A DNA stretch of 18,357 nt from Nanobdellota archaeon (GTDB lineage Archaea; Nanobdellota; Nanobdellia; Woesearchaeales; GW2011-AR15). The stretch covers positions 1 through 18,357 of the forward strand of contig JAHIYL010000268.1 of NCBI GenBank assembly GCA_018815145.1. Reading direction: 5' to 3'. The notes beneath the pieces were generated by a model, which was not told the DNA's origin, searched no databases, and saw nothing but the letters and a program-made list of their open reading frames with translations. Positions 6,721 to 15,527 of the stretch are shown piece by piece (within the stretch, counting starts at the first letter, position 1; the number at the start of each line of letters is the position of its first letter). A program made the translations under genes and the position numbers.

Positions 6721-6743
6721 GATTCAAGACCAATACAATTATT

Positions 6744-7055
6744 ATGATTTCAGTCTATATCACCACAGACACAAAAGATACAGCAAAAAAAATTGCAAGG
6801 CACCTCCTAAAAAAGCGTCTGATTGCCTGTGCAAACATATTTCCGATAGATTCTATGTATTGGTGGAACGGGAAGATTGCTGAAGATGCTGAATTTGCAG
6901 TGATATTGAAGACAAGGGCTGATAAATTCACAGAGATTGAGAAAGAAGTGAAGAAGATGCATCCATATGACAACCCATGCATTGTTGTGTGGAATATTGA
7001 GAAGGGAAGTAGGGATTATCTGGATTGGATAGGAAGAGAGACAGAGAAAAAATAA
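6744..7055 (+). CDS. cutA: CutA divalent-ion-tolerance-type protein
   Basis: The 103-residue protein matches CutA1 over its full length. It starts with a short strand (MISVYITT), has KKRLIACANIFPIDSMYWW (23-41) with the usual A-C-x-N-I and S-x-Y-x-W signature, KIAEDAEFAVILKT (44-57), then the MHPYDNPCIV motif (72-81) and ends with YLDWIGRET. CutA forms a very stable trimer with a ferredoxin-like fold; a role in copper tolerance was proposed in E. coli, but its function in archaea is unclear. ATG 6744 is supported by the TATA box 28 nt upstream and by the family start. It converges on the phasin-like gene with only nine bases between the stops. Confidence 0.95.
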   Translation: MISVYITTDTKDTAKKIARHLLKKRLIACANIFPIDSMYWWNGKIAEDAEFAVILKTRADKFTEIEKEVKKMHPYDNPCIVVWNIEKGSRDYLDWIGRETEKK

Positions 7056-7090
7056 AAATAATAATTATTTCTTTTTCACAACCGTTTTCT
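7040..7090. terminator. T-rich convergent termination region
   Basis: Downstream of cutA the plus strand has ATTATTTCTTTTTC. Downstream of the phasin-like gene the minus strand reads TTATTATTTTTATTTTTT. Oligo-T runs are the usual archaeal termination signal, so this stretch can serve both genes; no strong hairpin is seen. Confidence 0.4.
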
Positions 7091-7427
7091 TTTTGGTTGC
7101 TTTTTTAACTGCCTTATTTACTGGTTTCTTTTTGACAACTTTTTTTTTTTGAACAGGTTTTTTATTTATAACCTTTTTCTTGACATTGCCTGCAGCTTTT
7201 TTTGCTTTTGCTACTTCTGCCTTTATCTTCTTTTCAAGTGCTTTTTCTGATTTCTTTGCCTCCTTGATGAGGTCGGCAGCAAGGGCTTCTCCTTCCTTGA
7301 CAGTAAGGGCACCTTTTTTTACAATCTCTTTTACAGCTTTTTTTATCTTATCTTTGTTGGCATATGTTATGCCTGCCAGAGCAATACCAGCTCCAAGAAG
7401 AAACATTTTTTTAATTTTGTCTTTCAT
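7065..7427 (-). CDS. Phasin-like small protein with lysine-rich histone-H1-like tail
   Basis: The 120-residue protein has three parts. Residues 1-22 are a basic start plus a glycine/alanine-rich hydrophobic stretch (FLLGAGIALAGITYA), a possible membrane or amphipathic anchor. Residues 25-80 are helical and resemble phasin-type proteins (VKEIVKKGALTVKEGEALAA, then a lysine/alanine coiled coil). Residues 81-120 are a lysine-proline-valine tail with repeats such as KKKVVKKKP, like H1/AlgP tails that bind nucleic acid. The start at 7427 is preceded by the Shine-Dalgarno sequence AGGTGTG (7433-7439). An 11-A run (7140-7150) lies in the tail. No polyester synthase gene is nearby, so granule binding is not implied; an envelope- or DNA-associated structural role is only a guess. 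Confidence 0.75.
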   Translation of the reverse strand: MKDKIKKMFLLGAGIALAGITYANKDKIKKAVKEIVKKGALTVKEGEALAADLIKEAKKSEKALEKKIKAEVAKAKKAAGNVKKKVINKKPVQKKKVVKKKPVNKAVKKATKKKTVVKKK

Positions 7428-7487
7428 ATTTTCACACCTACTTTTTTAAAAATTTAGTATTTATGGTATTGATTCATTATTCTATCG

Positions 7488-7495
7488 TATATAAA
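7488..7495 (-). promoter_or_regulatory. Candidate TATA box for the phasin-like gene
   Basis: The minus strand reads TTTATATA, 61-68 nt before the ATG at 7427, giving a leader of about 35 nt that includes the AGGTGTG ribosome site. An alternative A/T run at 7442-7455 is closer but would leave no room for that site. Confidence 0.4.
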
Positions 7496-7497
7496 TT

Positions 7498-9150
7498 TTA
7501 CTTTTTTTCTTTTAGGACTGATATAACAATCATGACCCCAAGAAGTATTGACAATGAGAAACCAAATAGTGAAAATAATGGGAATCCAAACAGGGTATAC
7601 CTGTCAAAACTCATCATGAATGATGAAGAGATGAGCAGGGCAGTGATTATCAGGGATATGGAAACCCTGTTCGATGATTTATCCATCTCGCTTGTGAGAA
7701 GATGCATATCCTTGTGGATTTTTTCTATTGACCTGTCTGCTTTTTCAAGTCCATCCATCATCTCTTCGCTTAATTGAGGTACCCTGAATATGAAATTCTT
7801 GAATTTCAGTGAATTCTTTTTAAAGTCTGTTATCAGTCTTTTTGGTGAATATCTTTTCATGACCAATCGCTCAACAAATGGTTTTGCATGGACAACAGGA
7901 TTGAATGATGGGTCCAGTTCCATCACAACTGATTCTGATGTGATGGCACATTTTGCCAGGAGTATCAGCGAGGCAGGCATATTGACCCGGTTTTTTTTTG
8001 TGATATCTAGGACATTTCTCAGTGCTTCTGAAAGGCTTATCTTTGAGAGTTCCATATTATAATATTTTGAGAAATTTTCAGAAAGATCCTGATTCAGCCG
8101 ATCCCTGTTCGAATAATCTTTAACACACCCTATTTTCAGAAGTGAATCAGTGATTCCGTCAATATCCTTTTCAACAATAGCTGAAAATAGATCGACCAAT
8201 TTATCCTTTAGCTCAGGATTGATATATCCGCAAATACCAAAATCAATCAGGGATACATTGTTTTTGCCGACAACAATCACATTTCCAGGATGTGGATCTG
8301 CATGGAAAAAACCATCAATAAAGATCTCTTTATAAATTGCATTAAGATAGGTTTTTGCAATTATTTTTTTATTGGAGACTGATATTTTTAAGCTGTTTGT
8401 CAGAAGAGTTCCTTCAATATATTCCATAACAAGCACACGTCTTGAAGAATGTTCAAAATATACTTTTGGGATTCTTGTCCCGTCATCCCTTGTATTCTTG
8501 AATACTCTGTCAATATTTTTTGCTTCATTAAGATAATCAAGCTCTTTTTTTGTATATTCTTCAAATTCTTTGATAATAAGAGTTGGCTTTATCAGGTTGG
8601 GATGAAAGTGCTTTTCAATAAGTCTTGCAAGAAAAAACATAATGTCAATGTCACTTTCGATCTTATTGATGATTCCCGGCCTCTGCACTTTCACTATGAC
8701 TTTTTTTTTGTTCTTCAGTGTTGCTTTATGGGCCTGGCCAATAGAAGCTGCTGCTAATGGTTTTTCATCAAAATTCAGGAAGATGTTTTTTAATGGATTT
8801 TTGAGATCGTTTTCCACAATCTCTTTGACACTGTTGAATGGAAAAGGAGTGACATTGTCCTGGAGTTTCCTGAATTCATTTGTGTATCTTTCCGGAATGA
8901 TATCAGGCCTCAGGGATAGAAGCTGTCCAAGTTTGATAAAGGCGCCGCCGAGCTCTTCAAAAGACCTGACTAATTTTTTTGGGAATTCGGTGTCCTTTTC
9001 AGGTTCATTCTTTTTTGAGAATTTTTTTGGCCAGATATCCTCTTTTGAATTGATTTTCTGGACATAATAGCCAAAACCGTTTTTCAGAAAGACAGAGGAG
9101 ATATGCTGGAGCCTCTTTATGTCCCGCACCTCTTTTTTGAAATTGAGCAT
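7498..9150 (-). CDS. UbiB/ABC1 (ADCK-like) atypical kinase, membrane-anchored
   Basis: The 550-residue protein has all hallmarks of the UbiB/ABC1/COQ8 family (COG0661): the KxGQ motif FIKLGQ (71-76) followed by LSLRPDIIP; the alanine-rich nucleotide loop AAASIGQAH (133-141); the catalytic lysine K154 in VIVKVQRPG; an E-x-D-type helix KKELDYLNEA (201-210); the catalytic loop FFHADPHPGN (281-290); and DFG (303-305). Two membrane segments at about 497-513 and 522-545 close the protein, as in bacterial UbiB. Family members act as ATPases or kinases that support quinone or other isoprenoid-lipid metabolism at the membrane. No quinone genes are present here and many DPANN archaea lack quinones, so the substrate may be another polyprenyl lipid; this is inference. 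The start is supported by TTTTTATA centred 26 nt upstream (leaderless). Confidence 0.92.
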   Translation of the reverse strand: MLNFKKEVRDIKRLQHISSVFLKNGFGYYVQKINSKEDIWPKKFSKKNEPEKDTEFPKKLVRSFEELGGAFIKLGQLLSLRPDIIPERYTNEFRKLQDNVTPFPFNSVKEIVENDLKNPLKNIFLNFDEKPLAAASIGQAHKATLKNKKKVIVKVQRPGIINKIESDIDIMFFLARLIEKHFHPNLIKPTLIIKEFEEYTKKELDYLNEAKNIDRVFKNTRDDGTRIPKVYFEHSSRRVLVMEYIEGTLLTNSLKISVSNKKIIAKTYLNAIYKEIFIDGFFHADPHPGNVIVVGKNNVSLIDFGICGYINPELKDKLVDLFSAIVEKDIDGITDSLLKIGCVKDYSNRDRLNQDLSENFSKYYNMELSKISLSEALRNVLDITKKNRVNMPASLILLAKCAITSESVVMELDPSFNPVVHAKPFVERLVMKRYSPKRLITDFKKNSLKFKNFIFRVPQLSEEMMDGLEKADRSIEKIHKDMHLLTSEMDKSSNRVSISLIITALLISSSFMMSFDRYTLFGFPLFSLFGFSLSILLGVMIVISVLKEKK

Positions 9151-9172
9151 GAATGATTTTAATCCAAAGAAG

Positions 9173-9180
9173 TATAAAAA
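9173..9180 (-). promoter_or_regulatory. TATA box for the UbiB-like gene
   Basis: The minus strand reads TTTTTATA, centred 26 nt before the ATG at 9150; this is the expected spacing for a leaderless archaeal transcript. Confidence 0.5.
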
Positions 9181-9210
9181 GTTAATGGTAATGACAAGCT
9201 ATTGGCAAAT

Positions 9211-12200
9211 TCAGCACAGTTCATCATTGTATTCCGTGATGAATTCTATCTCACCAATAATAATCGGTGTCTCATCATTTTTTTTAGTACCGATTAGCCT
9301 ATAGTACCTGTATTCATCACTTCCTCTGATTGTTATTTCATTCCATAAGCCTATCCATTTGTTATCCCCAATTTTTTCAAAAGTTGATTCTCCAGGAGAA
9401 TTACTTGCAAATATTTCCCAGTATCCTTTATTGTCAGATGTGTGTAAGAGGTTGATTTTAGTAAGATCTATTGGCCTTTTCATTTTTACATCAAGAATAA
9501 TATCTTCTTTTTCACCATGAGCAGTAGTGAGCCTTTGTCCGTCAAAAAATGAATCAACATCACCATATAAAAGTTTTGATGATAGGGTGGCGTCACCTTC
9601 TTCAATTTTTAGTTTTGCTTCTGACGGATTGATACCATAGACTTCTAGTTCATTCAAACTCACTTTCTTACCATCATCAGTCCGTTGTGCAATTATTTTT
9701 AAGAATCTCACTTTTTTCAGGTCCACGAAATATAGATGCACCCATTGTGCTGAAGCCTCTACTTCTTCAGTGAATTCAATTATTCTAAACTGTTCTTTTG
9801 TTGGTTTGTCAAGGTCACTGCCTAATACTACCCAATGCATACTCCATAGATTAGGAGACCATGCCACAAGATGATCTATATACATTGATTTCTTTAGATC
9901 AAGCACTATCTCAAGAGGCCCATTTTCCTTTGTCTGGACGCTGATTGAGGTGATGCCATTAAAAATTTCACCTTTGAAATCAATGTTCCGTAGTTTTGTC
10001 ATTGCTTTGATATTCTGTCTCAACAAATCAATTTTATTAATTTTAAAGTCCATGGTATCGTAGCAGTAGAATTCAGGTTCTGGATCACACGCATCACCAA
10101 ATTCATCACCATCAGAGTCTTCTTGGAAAGGATTATAATCTTCTGGGCAATTGTCGCAACCATCATATGCTCCATCAGAATCAGAATCAATATCATCCGG
10201 ATCGAAGGTATAAGGACAAGGATCGCAGATATCACCAATCTCATCACTTTCATCTGCAATTTCATTAGGGCTAAATGAATAGATTTCAAATTCGTATAGA
10301 TGGACAAAATCATCTTCTCCTTCTGTTTGCTCAACAGTGACAGCAATATCTGTTGCTTTTATATCTTCAATTTGCTCATCAAGATTCAATTTGCACCATT
10401 CTTTTGATTTTTTGCAATTCCATGATTCTAGATCAGTGATTGTACCGTCAGGTCCTGTAACCTTGATGCTGTATCTGTTTGATCTAAGTGCCTTAGTTCT
10501 GAAATATCCTATACTTATTGGTTCTGGAAAACTTAATTGGAAAGAGAGAGGATTGTCGCCATCACTTTTGACGTATGTATTTTCATCATCATCAATAATT
10601 TTTTCAATTATATTTGGATAATCAGCATCATAACTGTAACTGAAGGATTCTTCTTCGGTAAGTTCTGTGTGAGTCTTGATCATCTCCGGACCTATATATA
10701 CTTGATGCAAGGAAGAACCAGGATTTAGTGCACATTCATTTTTATCATCAGAAGCAAATGGTGCGATTCCAAATAAATGTATGAATTCATCCTCTTCATC
10801 AACTGCTTCAACCATGATATTAATATTCCTAAGTCTTAAATTGCTGTATATTTCTTTGGCATCAAAATAACACCAGTCGCCCTTTTCGTCACATATGTGT
10901 TCAGCCAATATGATTTCATTACCAGTATCTTGCTTTTCGCAATATTCAAATTCTGGTTCAGGATCAAATGAATAATGAATTGACAACCCCTCTGAGACTT
11001 GTTGATTATTAAATAGATCTTGAACTTCTGTTTCAGTCAAAACACGGTTGTATATTTTTACTTCATCAAGCTTTCCTAAAAATGGCCCAGGTGATAAGTA
11101 TAGAGGATAATTCCAATGCACCAAACCTGCTGTATAGTCAATTTGATCTTGTAAAATCCCCTTTTTATAAAACCTTAGCTGATTTGTATCTTTATCATAA
11201 ATTAATGTAATATAGGACCATTCACTTGCACTTATCCTGGAATTTATTTCCCAAGTATCCCAGGTTATGTCTACATAGATATTAGAATAGTCTTTTCCAG
11301 TGCCTATAAGTGATATATCGAATGAATCAAATATACTTATCAATGTATTTATATTGTCTTCAGCAGGATTTTCATATGGATAAACCCAAAAAGAAATTGA
11401 TAAGGATTCTGTATTAGCTAATGAATCAGCAACAGATGCAGATGCGTATTCATCCTCTCCGTCAAATGATGAAGACCTATGTATTTTCCCGTTGTCAGAA
11501 ATACTTGCACTAAAAAGCCTGAGGGAATTGCATTGACCTGAAAGATCATTAATAGTATAACCTTGAGTTGAATCAAAACTACTGTAGAAATTCTTGTCCA
11601 TGCAATCAATGCTTCCATCACCATTCATATCCACATAGTCATTTGTTGAAATAGTCCATTTGACACCATTTGTTGAAAGCATTGCCCATTGTTTGATTTT
11701 AGTAGGATTACTCAGATCAATTGAGATATCAATATGTTCGTCTGAGCTGAATTGTGCCAGGGTTTTATAATTATTATCAAAAAGATTGTAGATTGAATTT
11801 GTATAATATTCATCAAATTCCATTGAATTATGTGTTTCATAAAGTCTTGAATGATCCGTAATATGTTCGCTGCTTACATGTATTTTTTGAGGTTCTTCAC
11901 TTTCCCTTTGCATTGGATTATAGATTTCAGGACAATTGTCTATTGCATCACTTACCCTGTCAAAATCTCTGTCAGGGAATCTTAATGTAGGATCACCTAT
12001 GATATTGATGCCAACCGGACCTTGTTCATATGCACGTCTATATGATTTAAAATATTCAATAATTGACTCACCAAAACTGCGAGTTCTCAGTGCTTTTAGA
12101 ATCGAGTCAAAATTGCTCCAGGAGACTTTTGTGTTGCCAATTGACACTAGACCTTTGCTTCCTGGTAGGAATAGATAATTTCCACCTAAGAAATCATTAT

Positions 12201-13839
12201 ATGTAAACCTGTTTGACAGGCATGTATGCAGGAAATAGAAATTGATTTTTGGAACAATGTTTTTCATATCATCATTAGTAAATTTCTTGGATCTAGGACC
12301 AACAACAAAACTATGCTGATATGCCAAAGAATGGCAATGTAGATACATGATGCTTGGTGACCACAAATCATCTGACGATTGCAGGTCTTCTGATATCCTT
12401 TTTGCATAATCCACATTATTTGTTGTTACAGGGTCTGTTATCTGCTGCATATTGTCCGCTATCAGCAACAGTCTTTTCTTTTCTTTGTCACTTTTCACAA
12501 AGTCATCATCAAGGTATTCAATACCATACGTACTTGTATCCTTTGGAGAATTTCTGTAATCAATCACCTTTTGCAGGTAATTGATAATATCTGTAATTTC
12601 ATTATCCTCGATATGTGGTTGGATCCTTCCCAAGAAAATTTCAGGAATAATATCTCCTTTGTGGCTGGTGAACTGACTTTCTTTTTCTTCAAACCATTCG
12701 CAATTACCATAATGTTTCATACAGTCAGATTTGTCAAATAGTTCGCACCTGATTGGATTGATGCATGAATCAAGTTCCCATACACAATAATCATTATTGC
12801 ATGCAGCATCAGTATAATGAATCTCACATTTTTTACTGAAACATCCTTCTAAACCATAACTCCATTTTCCGTCAAGGTCCATGAAGAACAGGTCAATGGG
12901 AAATAATTCCACTCCTGATGGACTATATAGATGATGGAACCATGCAGAAGGGAGATTCCCGATGAATATTGTTCCGGCAAGAGGCAAATCGTGGCCATCA
13001 TTGTAGTATTCTATCAGTGTATTCTTGATATCTTCGATACTGCAGTCGTCACATGGAAAAATATCATCAATCACATCAAATTCAGTATACTGTTCCATGT
13101 TTTCTATATACTTTTGCAGAATATCTTTGAGATCATCAAAGATACCTGCCTCAACTACGATAAGGATCCCGGATTCCTTAGGATAATTGCTCCAAGTATC
13201 AAAGGGTAATTGATTGACTACCCTGAATGACTGTCCTGTAATTAGACTATTTGATTCTTCTTCATCAAAACTCATTGAATCAAAAAAAGTCTTGTGCCTA
13301 ATAGTATAGGTTGCAGTAGATAATTCATATGTTCGGTAATTGAATTCTGAATAGGATATGAACCCATCTTCATCAGTATCAATATAAGCAGGATGATTCT
13401 TCAGTTGTTTTATTATGTCAACAGAACCATGAATCCTGTCAATCAGATCAAGATATCTGTCTTTGTCTTCATCAGGTATTAAATCAGATTTTGATTCTAA
13501 AAGAAGAATCCTTTTCTCTCCTGTCTCAATCAAGCCTAAATAATTCTGGATGAATTCATCTGCTGGAGGAGGTATCCATTCAGATATCAATTCTTCTTCA
13601 GGTTCGTATTTTTCTGCTGGACTATCAGATGCAAGTTCTAATTCAGTATTCAGTTGATTCATAGATTCTTCATTAAATTCATCATATTCAACAATATTCT
13701 CAAGTTCATCAACTGATTCAATATTAGAATTATCTGGTTCAGTTGAATCTGGTTTTAATTTGTTGGTTATAAATGTAGTCAAGAGAGCAAACAGAAACAA
13801 AGTGAAAAGAATGATTATTATTGTTTTTTTCCCATCCAT
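9211..13839 (-). CDS. Giant surface protein with C25 (gingipain)-like protease core, LamG, TSP3 and discoidin-like domains
   Basis: The 1542-residue protein has a single N-terminal membrane anchor (KTIIIILFTLFLFALLTTFI, about 5-24) and then an acidic linker. In order it shows: an EF-hand loop DTDEDGFISYSE (154-165); a C25-like region about 222-620 with GTIFIGNLPSAWF (289-301), a ten-cysteine insertion (C263-C380), EIFLGRIQP (400-408), candidate catalytic H501/H503 (YLHCHS) and C540 (FLHTCLSNRF), and GINIIGDPTLRFP; TSP3-like calcium repeats at 622-643 and 1200-1255; a dockerin-like loop DMNGDGSIDCMD (737-748); a LamG-like domain 790-945 ending DEVKIYNRVLTETE; and four discoidin/F5-8C-like sandwiches (about 655-770, 1060-1190, 1290-1402, 1408-1535). 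It ends in Cys without a recognised sorting signal. It should be an anchored extracellular protease or adhesin. Start ATG 13839 is 26 nt from a TATA box. Confidence 0.85.
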   Translation of the reverse strand: MDGKKTIIIILFTLFLFALLTTFITNKLKPDSTEPDNSNIESVDELENIVEYDEFNEESMNQLNTELELASDSPAEKYEPEEELISEWIPPPADEFIQNYLGLIETGEKRILLLESKSDLIPDEDKDRYLDLIDRIHGSVDIIKQLKNHPAYIDTDEDGFISYSEFNYRTYELSTATYTIRHKTFFDSMSFDEEESNSLITGQSFRVVNQLPFDTWSNYPKESGILIVVEAGIFDDLKDILQKYIENMEQYTEFDVIDDIFPCDDCSIEDIKNTLIEYYNDGHDLPLAGTIFIGNLPSAWFHHLYSPSGVELFPIDLFFMDLDGKWSYGLEGCFSKKCEIHYTDAACNNDYCVWELDSCINPIRCELFDKSDCMKHYGNCEWFEEKESQFTSHKGDIIPEIFLGRIQPHIEDNEITDIINYLQKVIDYRNSPKDTSTYGIEYLDDDFVKSDKEKKRLLLIADNMQQITDPVTTNNVDYAKRISEDLQSSDDLWSPSIMYLHCHSLAYQHSFVVGPRSKKFTNDDMKNIVPKINFYFLHTCLSNRFTYNDFLGGNYLFLPGSKGLVSIGNTKVSWSNFDSILKALRTRSFGESIIEYFKSYRRAYEQGPVGINIIGDPTLRFPDRDFDRVSDAIDNCPEIYNPMQRESEEPQKIHVSSEHITDHSRLYETHNSMEFDEYYTNSIYNLFDNNYKTLAQFSSDEHIDISIDLSNPTKIKQWAMLSTNGVKWTISTNDYVDMNGDGSIDCMDKNFYSSFDSTQGYTINDLSGQCNSLRLFSASISDNGKIHRSSSFDGEDEYASASVADSLANTESLSISFWVYPYENPAEDNINTLISIFDSFDISLIGTGKDYSNIYVDITWDTWEINSRISASEWSYITLIYDKDTNQLRFYKKGILQDQIDYTAGLVHWNYPLYLSPGPFLGKLDEVKIYNRVLTETEVQDLFNNQQVSEGLSIHYSFDPEPEFEYCEKQDTGNEIILAEHICDEKGDWCYFDAKEIYSNLRLRNINIMVEAVDEEDEFIHLFGIAPFASDDKNECALNPGSSLHQVYIGPEMIKTHTELTEEESFSYSYDADYPNIIEKIIDDDENTYVKSDGDNPLSFQLSFPEPISIGYFRTKALRSNRYSIKVTGPDGTITDLESWNCKKSKEWCKLNLDEQIEDIKATDIAVTVEQTEGEDDFVHLYEFEIYSFSPNEIADESDEIGDICDPCPYTFDPDDIDSDSDGAYDGCDNCPEDYNPFQEDSDGDEFGDACDPEPEFYCYDTMDFKINKIDLLRQNIKAMTKLRNIDFKGEIFNGITSISVQTKENGPLEIVLDLKKSMYIDHLVAWSPNLWSMHWVVLGSDLDKPTKEQFRIIEFTEEVEASAQWVHLYFVDLKKVRFLKIIAQRTDDGKKVSLNELEVYGINPSEAKLKIEEGDATLSSKLLYGDVDSFFDGQRLTTAHGEKEDIILDVKMKRPIDLTKINLLHTSDNKGYWEIFASNSPGESTFEKIGDNKWIGLWNEITIRGSDEYRYYRLIGTKKNDETPIIIGEIEFITEYNDELC

Positions 13840-13860
13840 TAATGATATTATTTCTTGAGA

Positions 13861-13870
13861 TTATTTAAAG
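13861..13870 (-). promoter_or_regulatory. TATA box for the giant surface protein
   Basis: The minus strand reads CTTTAAATAA, centred about 26 nt before the ATG at 13839, so a leaderless transcript separate from the lipoprotein gene is likely. Confidence 0.5.
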
Positions 13871-13934
13871 GTTGCTCAATATAATTGCTATACAGGTTCA
13901 GGAATTGACTTTTTATACAGTTAATTATAATAAT

Positions 13935-15491
13935 TCAGGCTGGTAGAATGGTGTTGGATGCCTGTTCCTCCGGATGTTCAACAACATAGCATCTTGCGCA
14001 TGCTCCATCTGGATCTGGTGTTCCGTCTGCTTTGTACTTAGGGATATTGTCGACAAAGCAGCCGATGTACGGGTTTTCAGGATTGTTCCTATAGGTCTCA
14101 GCGTCTTCAGTTGCATAGGATGAATCAATATCTATTGGAAAAGTATAGAATATATTGTTATTCAATATATCATTCCTGCATTTATCCTGAAGAGGTGTAT
14201 ACGGATAATCTGTAGAATGCTTATTGCAGTAGTAATAGACCTTTACCTTATCTGAATTTGCACAGGCCGGATTTGCCTCAGTATCCTGTGACAGGAGGCA
14301 TTCATCTTTTCTGTCCGGATTGCTGCGAATTTGGTCATTGAGCGGAACATACCAGTTGCAGTTGAAGTTATAATCTCCCTCGTCAGGATTTTCTCCTTTG
14401 TACAGATCATCATAACCGATTATCCGCAGCAATGGTTTTGTGTCAGTGCACCAGCTGCAATAACCATCCATAATCACGCCTTCAACAGAATATTTACATT
14501 CATGTACATATAGTCGCCATGGATTTTCTGACCGTTCAATCTCATGCAGCAATTCTGTGTTTTCTTCTTCACATCTGAATTCTATTGGCTTGCATGTATA
14601 ATCCTTATCTCTGTTTCTGCTGCAGCCGTCATCAAAGCATTTTGAGCATAATCCAAGATGATCAGGTGCCTCCTCAAGGTAGCATGGCATTTTTTCCTCA
14701 GATCCTTCCTCACCAAATTCCTGATATACTTTTGTTGTTAAGCCATATTCAGTGCAGTCAGAATCCGGTTTTTTGCACTCAAATCCACTGCCGCAATTTT
14801 CCACGAATATGCAGGTTCCGCATATGGTTCCCTCAACTTCGGAATATATGAGTCCCGGCTTGAATTCAACATGATTCTCTGCAGCATATGACCTGCACAA
14901 TTTTTCTAATTGAACTCCAAAATCCTTTGTCAGGTCTGAATTTGATATCATATATTTTTTGACAGCGACCTGTCTTCCGTAGGGATCAGAATTGACAAAT
15001 CCGTTTGGAAAATCCCTGGGACAGAAATCATCAAAATCACTCTGACCTGTATATTCGATAATCGGATCCAGACACATACCGCAGAATCCCAGGTATGTGT
15101 CATAGCATTGCTTTCTGCTGTAATGATAGAATAGTGTTCCTGACTTGTCATAATCATATACGAGGTGTCTTTCGCCCGAGCATTCAGACTTCACATAGCA
15201 ATAGTCATTATATGGCTCATCTTTGCATGGGCTTACAGAAGTTCCGGTATCTCCTTCTGCCAATGTAGGTACTGGTGAAGGAGGAGTGCCAAATCCTTCC
15301 GGTGTAATTCCAGGAGTAGGTCCCGGGGTTCCCTGAGAGCCGGGATTAACAATAATTACTGTTGCACCTGCAGGTGGTGTAAAAGGAATATCTGGAAATG
15401 CAGGTTCCTCACTTGCAGCACCACCGCAGCCAACTACAAGAAATGTAAGAACAACCAGAACAACAATCAATCCTAAGAATCTTCTATCCAT
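13935..15491 (-). CDS. Cysteine-rich lipoprotein with five CxxC modules
   Basis: The 518-residue protein starts with a signal sequence (LGLIVVLVVLTFLVVGC) whose lipobox puts the lipidated cysteine at 22. A proline/glycine/threonine-rich linker (about 30-85) follows, then a body with more than 30 cysteines. Five modules each carry a CxxC: C137-GM-C140, C224-GT-C227, C282-SK-C285, C345-SW-C348 and C498-AR-C501, most preceded by a glycine and each trailing further cysteines in C-x(4-8)-C spacings. I recognise no named family. The repeats could be disulfide-stapled structural units, metal sites or redox centres. It should sit on the outer face of the membrane by its lipid anchor. It lies 36 nt from the secD stop and has its own TATA box. 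The shared cysteine-rich style with the neighbouring giant protein suggests both act at the cell surface. Confidence 0.85.
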   Translation of the reverse strand: MDRRFLGLIVVLVVLTFLVVGCGGAASEEPAFPDIPFTPPAGATVIIVNPGSQGTPGPTPGITPEGFGTPPSPVPTLAEGDTGTSVSPCKDEPYNDYCYVKSECSGERHLVYDYDKSGTLFYHYSRKQCYDTYLGFCGMCLDPIIEYTGQSDFDDFCPRDFPNGFVNSDPYGRQVAVKKYMISNSDLTKDFGVQLEKLCRSYAAENHVEFKPGLIYSEVEGTICGTCIFVENCGSGFECKKPDSDCTEYGLTTKVYQEFGEEGSEEKMPCYLEEAPDHLGLCSKCFDDGCSRNRDKDYTCKPIEFRCEEENTELLHEIERSENPWRLYVHECKYSVEGVIMDGYCSWCTDTKPLLRIIGYDDLYKGENPDEGDYNFNCNWYVPLNDQIRSNPDRKDECLLSQDTEANPACANSDKVKVYYYCNKHSTDYPYTPLQDKCRNDILNNNIFYTFPIDIDSSYATEDAETYRNNPENPYIGCFVDNIPKYKADGTPDPDGACARCYVVEHPEEQASNTILPA

Positions 15492-15513
15492 TCCAGAACT
15501 GATTATTTTTCAC

Positions 15514-15522
15514 TATTTAAAA
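15514..15522 (-). promoter_or_regulatory. TATA box for the lipoprotein gene
   Basis: The minus strand reads TATTT/TTTAAATA-type sequence (TTTTAAATA), centred 27 nt before the ATG at 15491 and lying between the secD stop and the lipoprotein start. Confidence 0.5.
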
Positions 15523-15527
15523 CTTTT

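Noticed and set aside
7180..7449. Hydrophobic plus-strand frame opposite the phasin-like gene
   Set aside because: It is the complement of lysine/alanine-rich codons, which reads as a phenylalanine/serine/alanine-rich shadow; it has no start signal or family.
10020..10346. Frame opposite or overlapping the giant surface protein rich in leucine, isoleucine and methionine
   Set aside because: It is a phase shift of the acidic TSP3 region of the real gene, with no promoter, ribosome site or recognisable motif.
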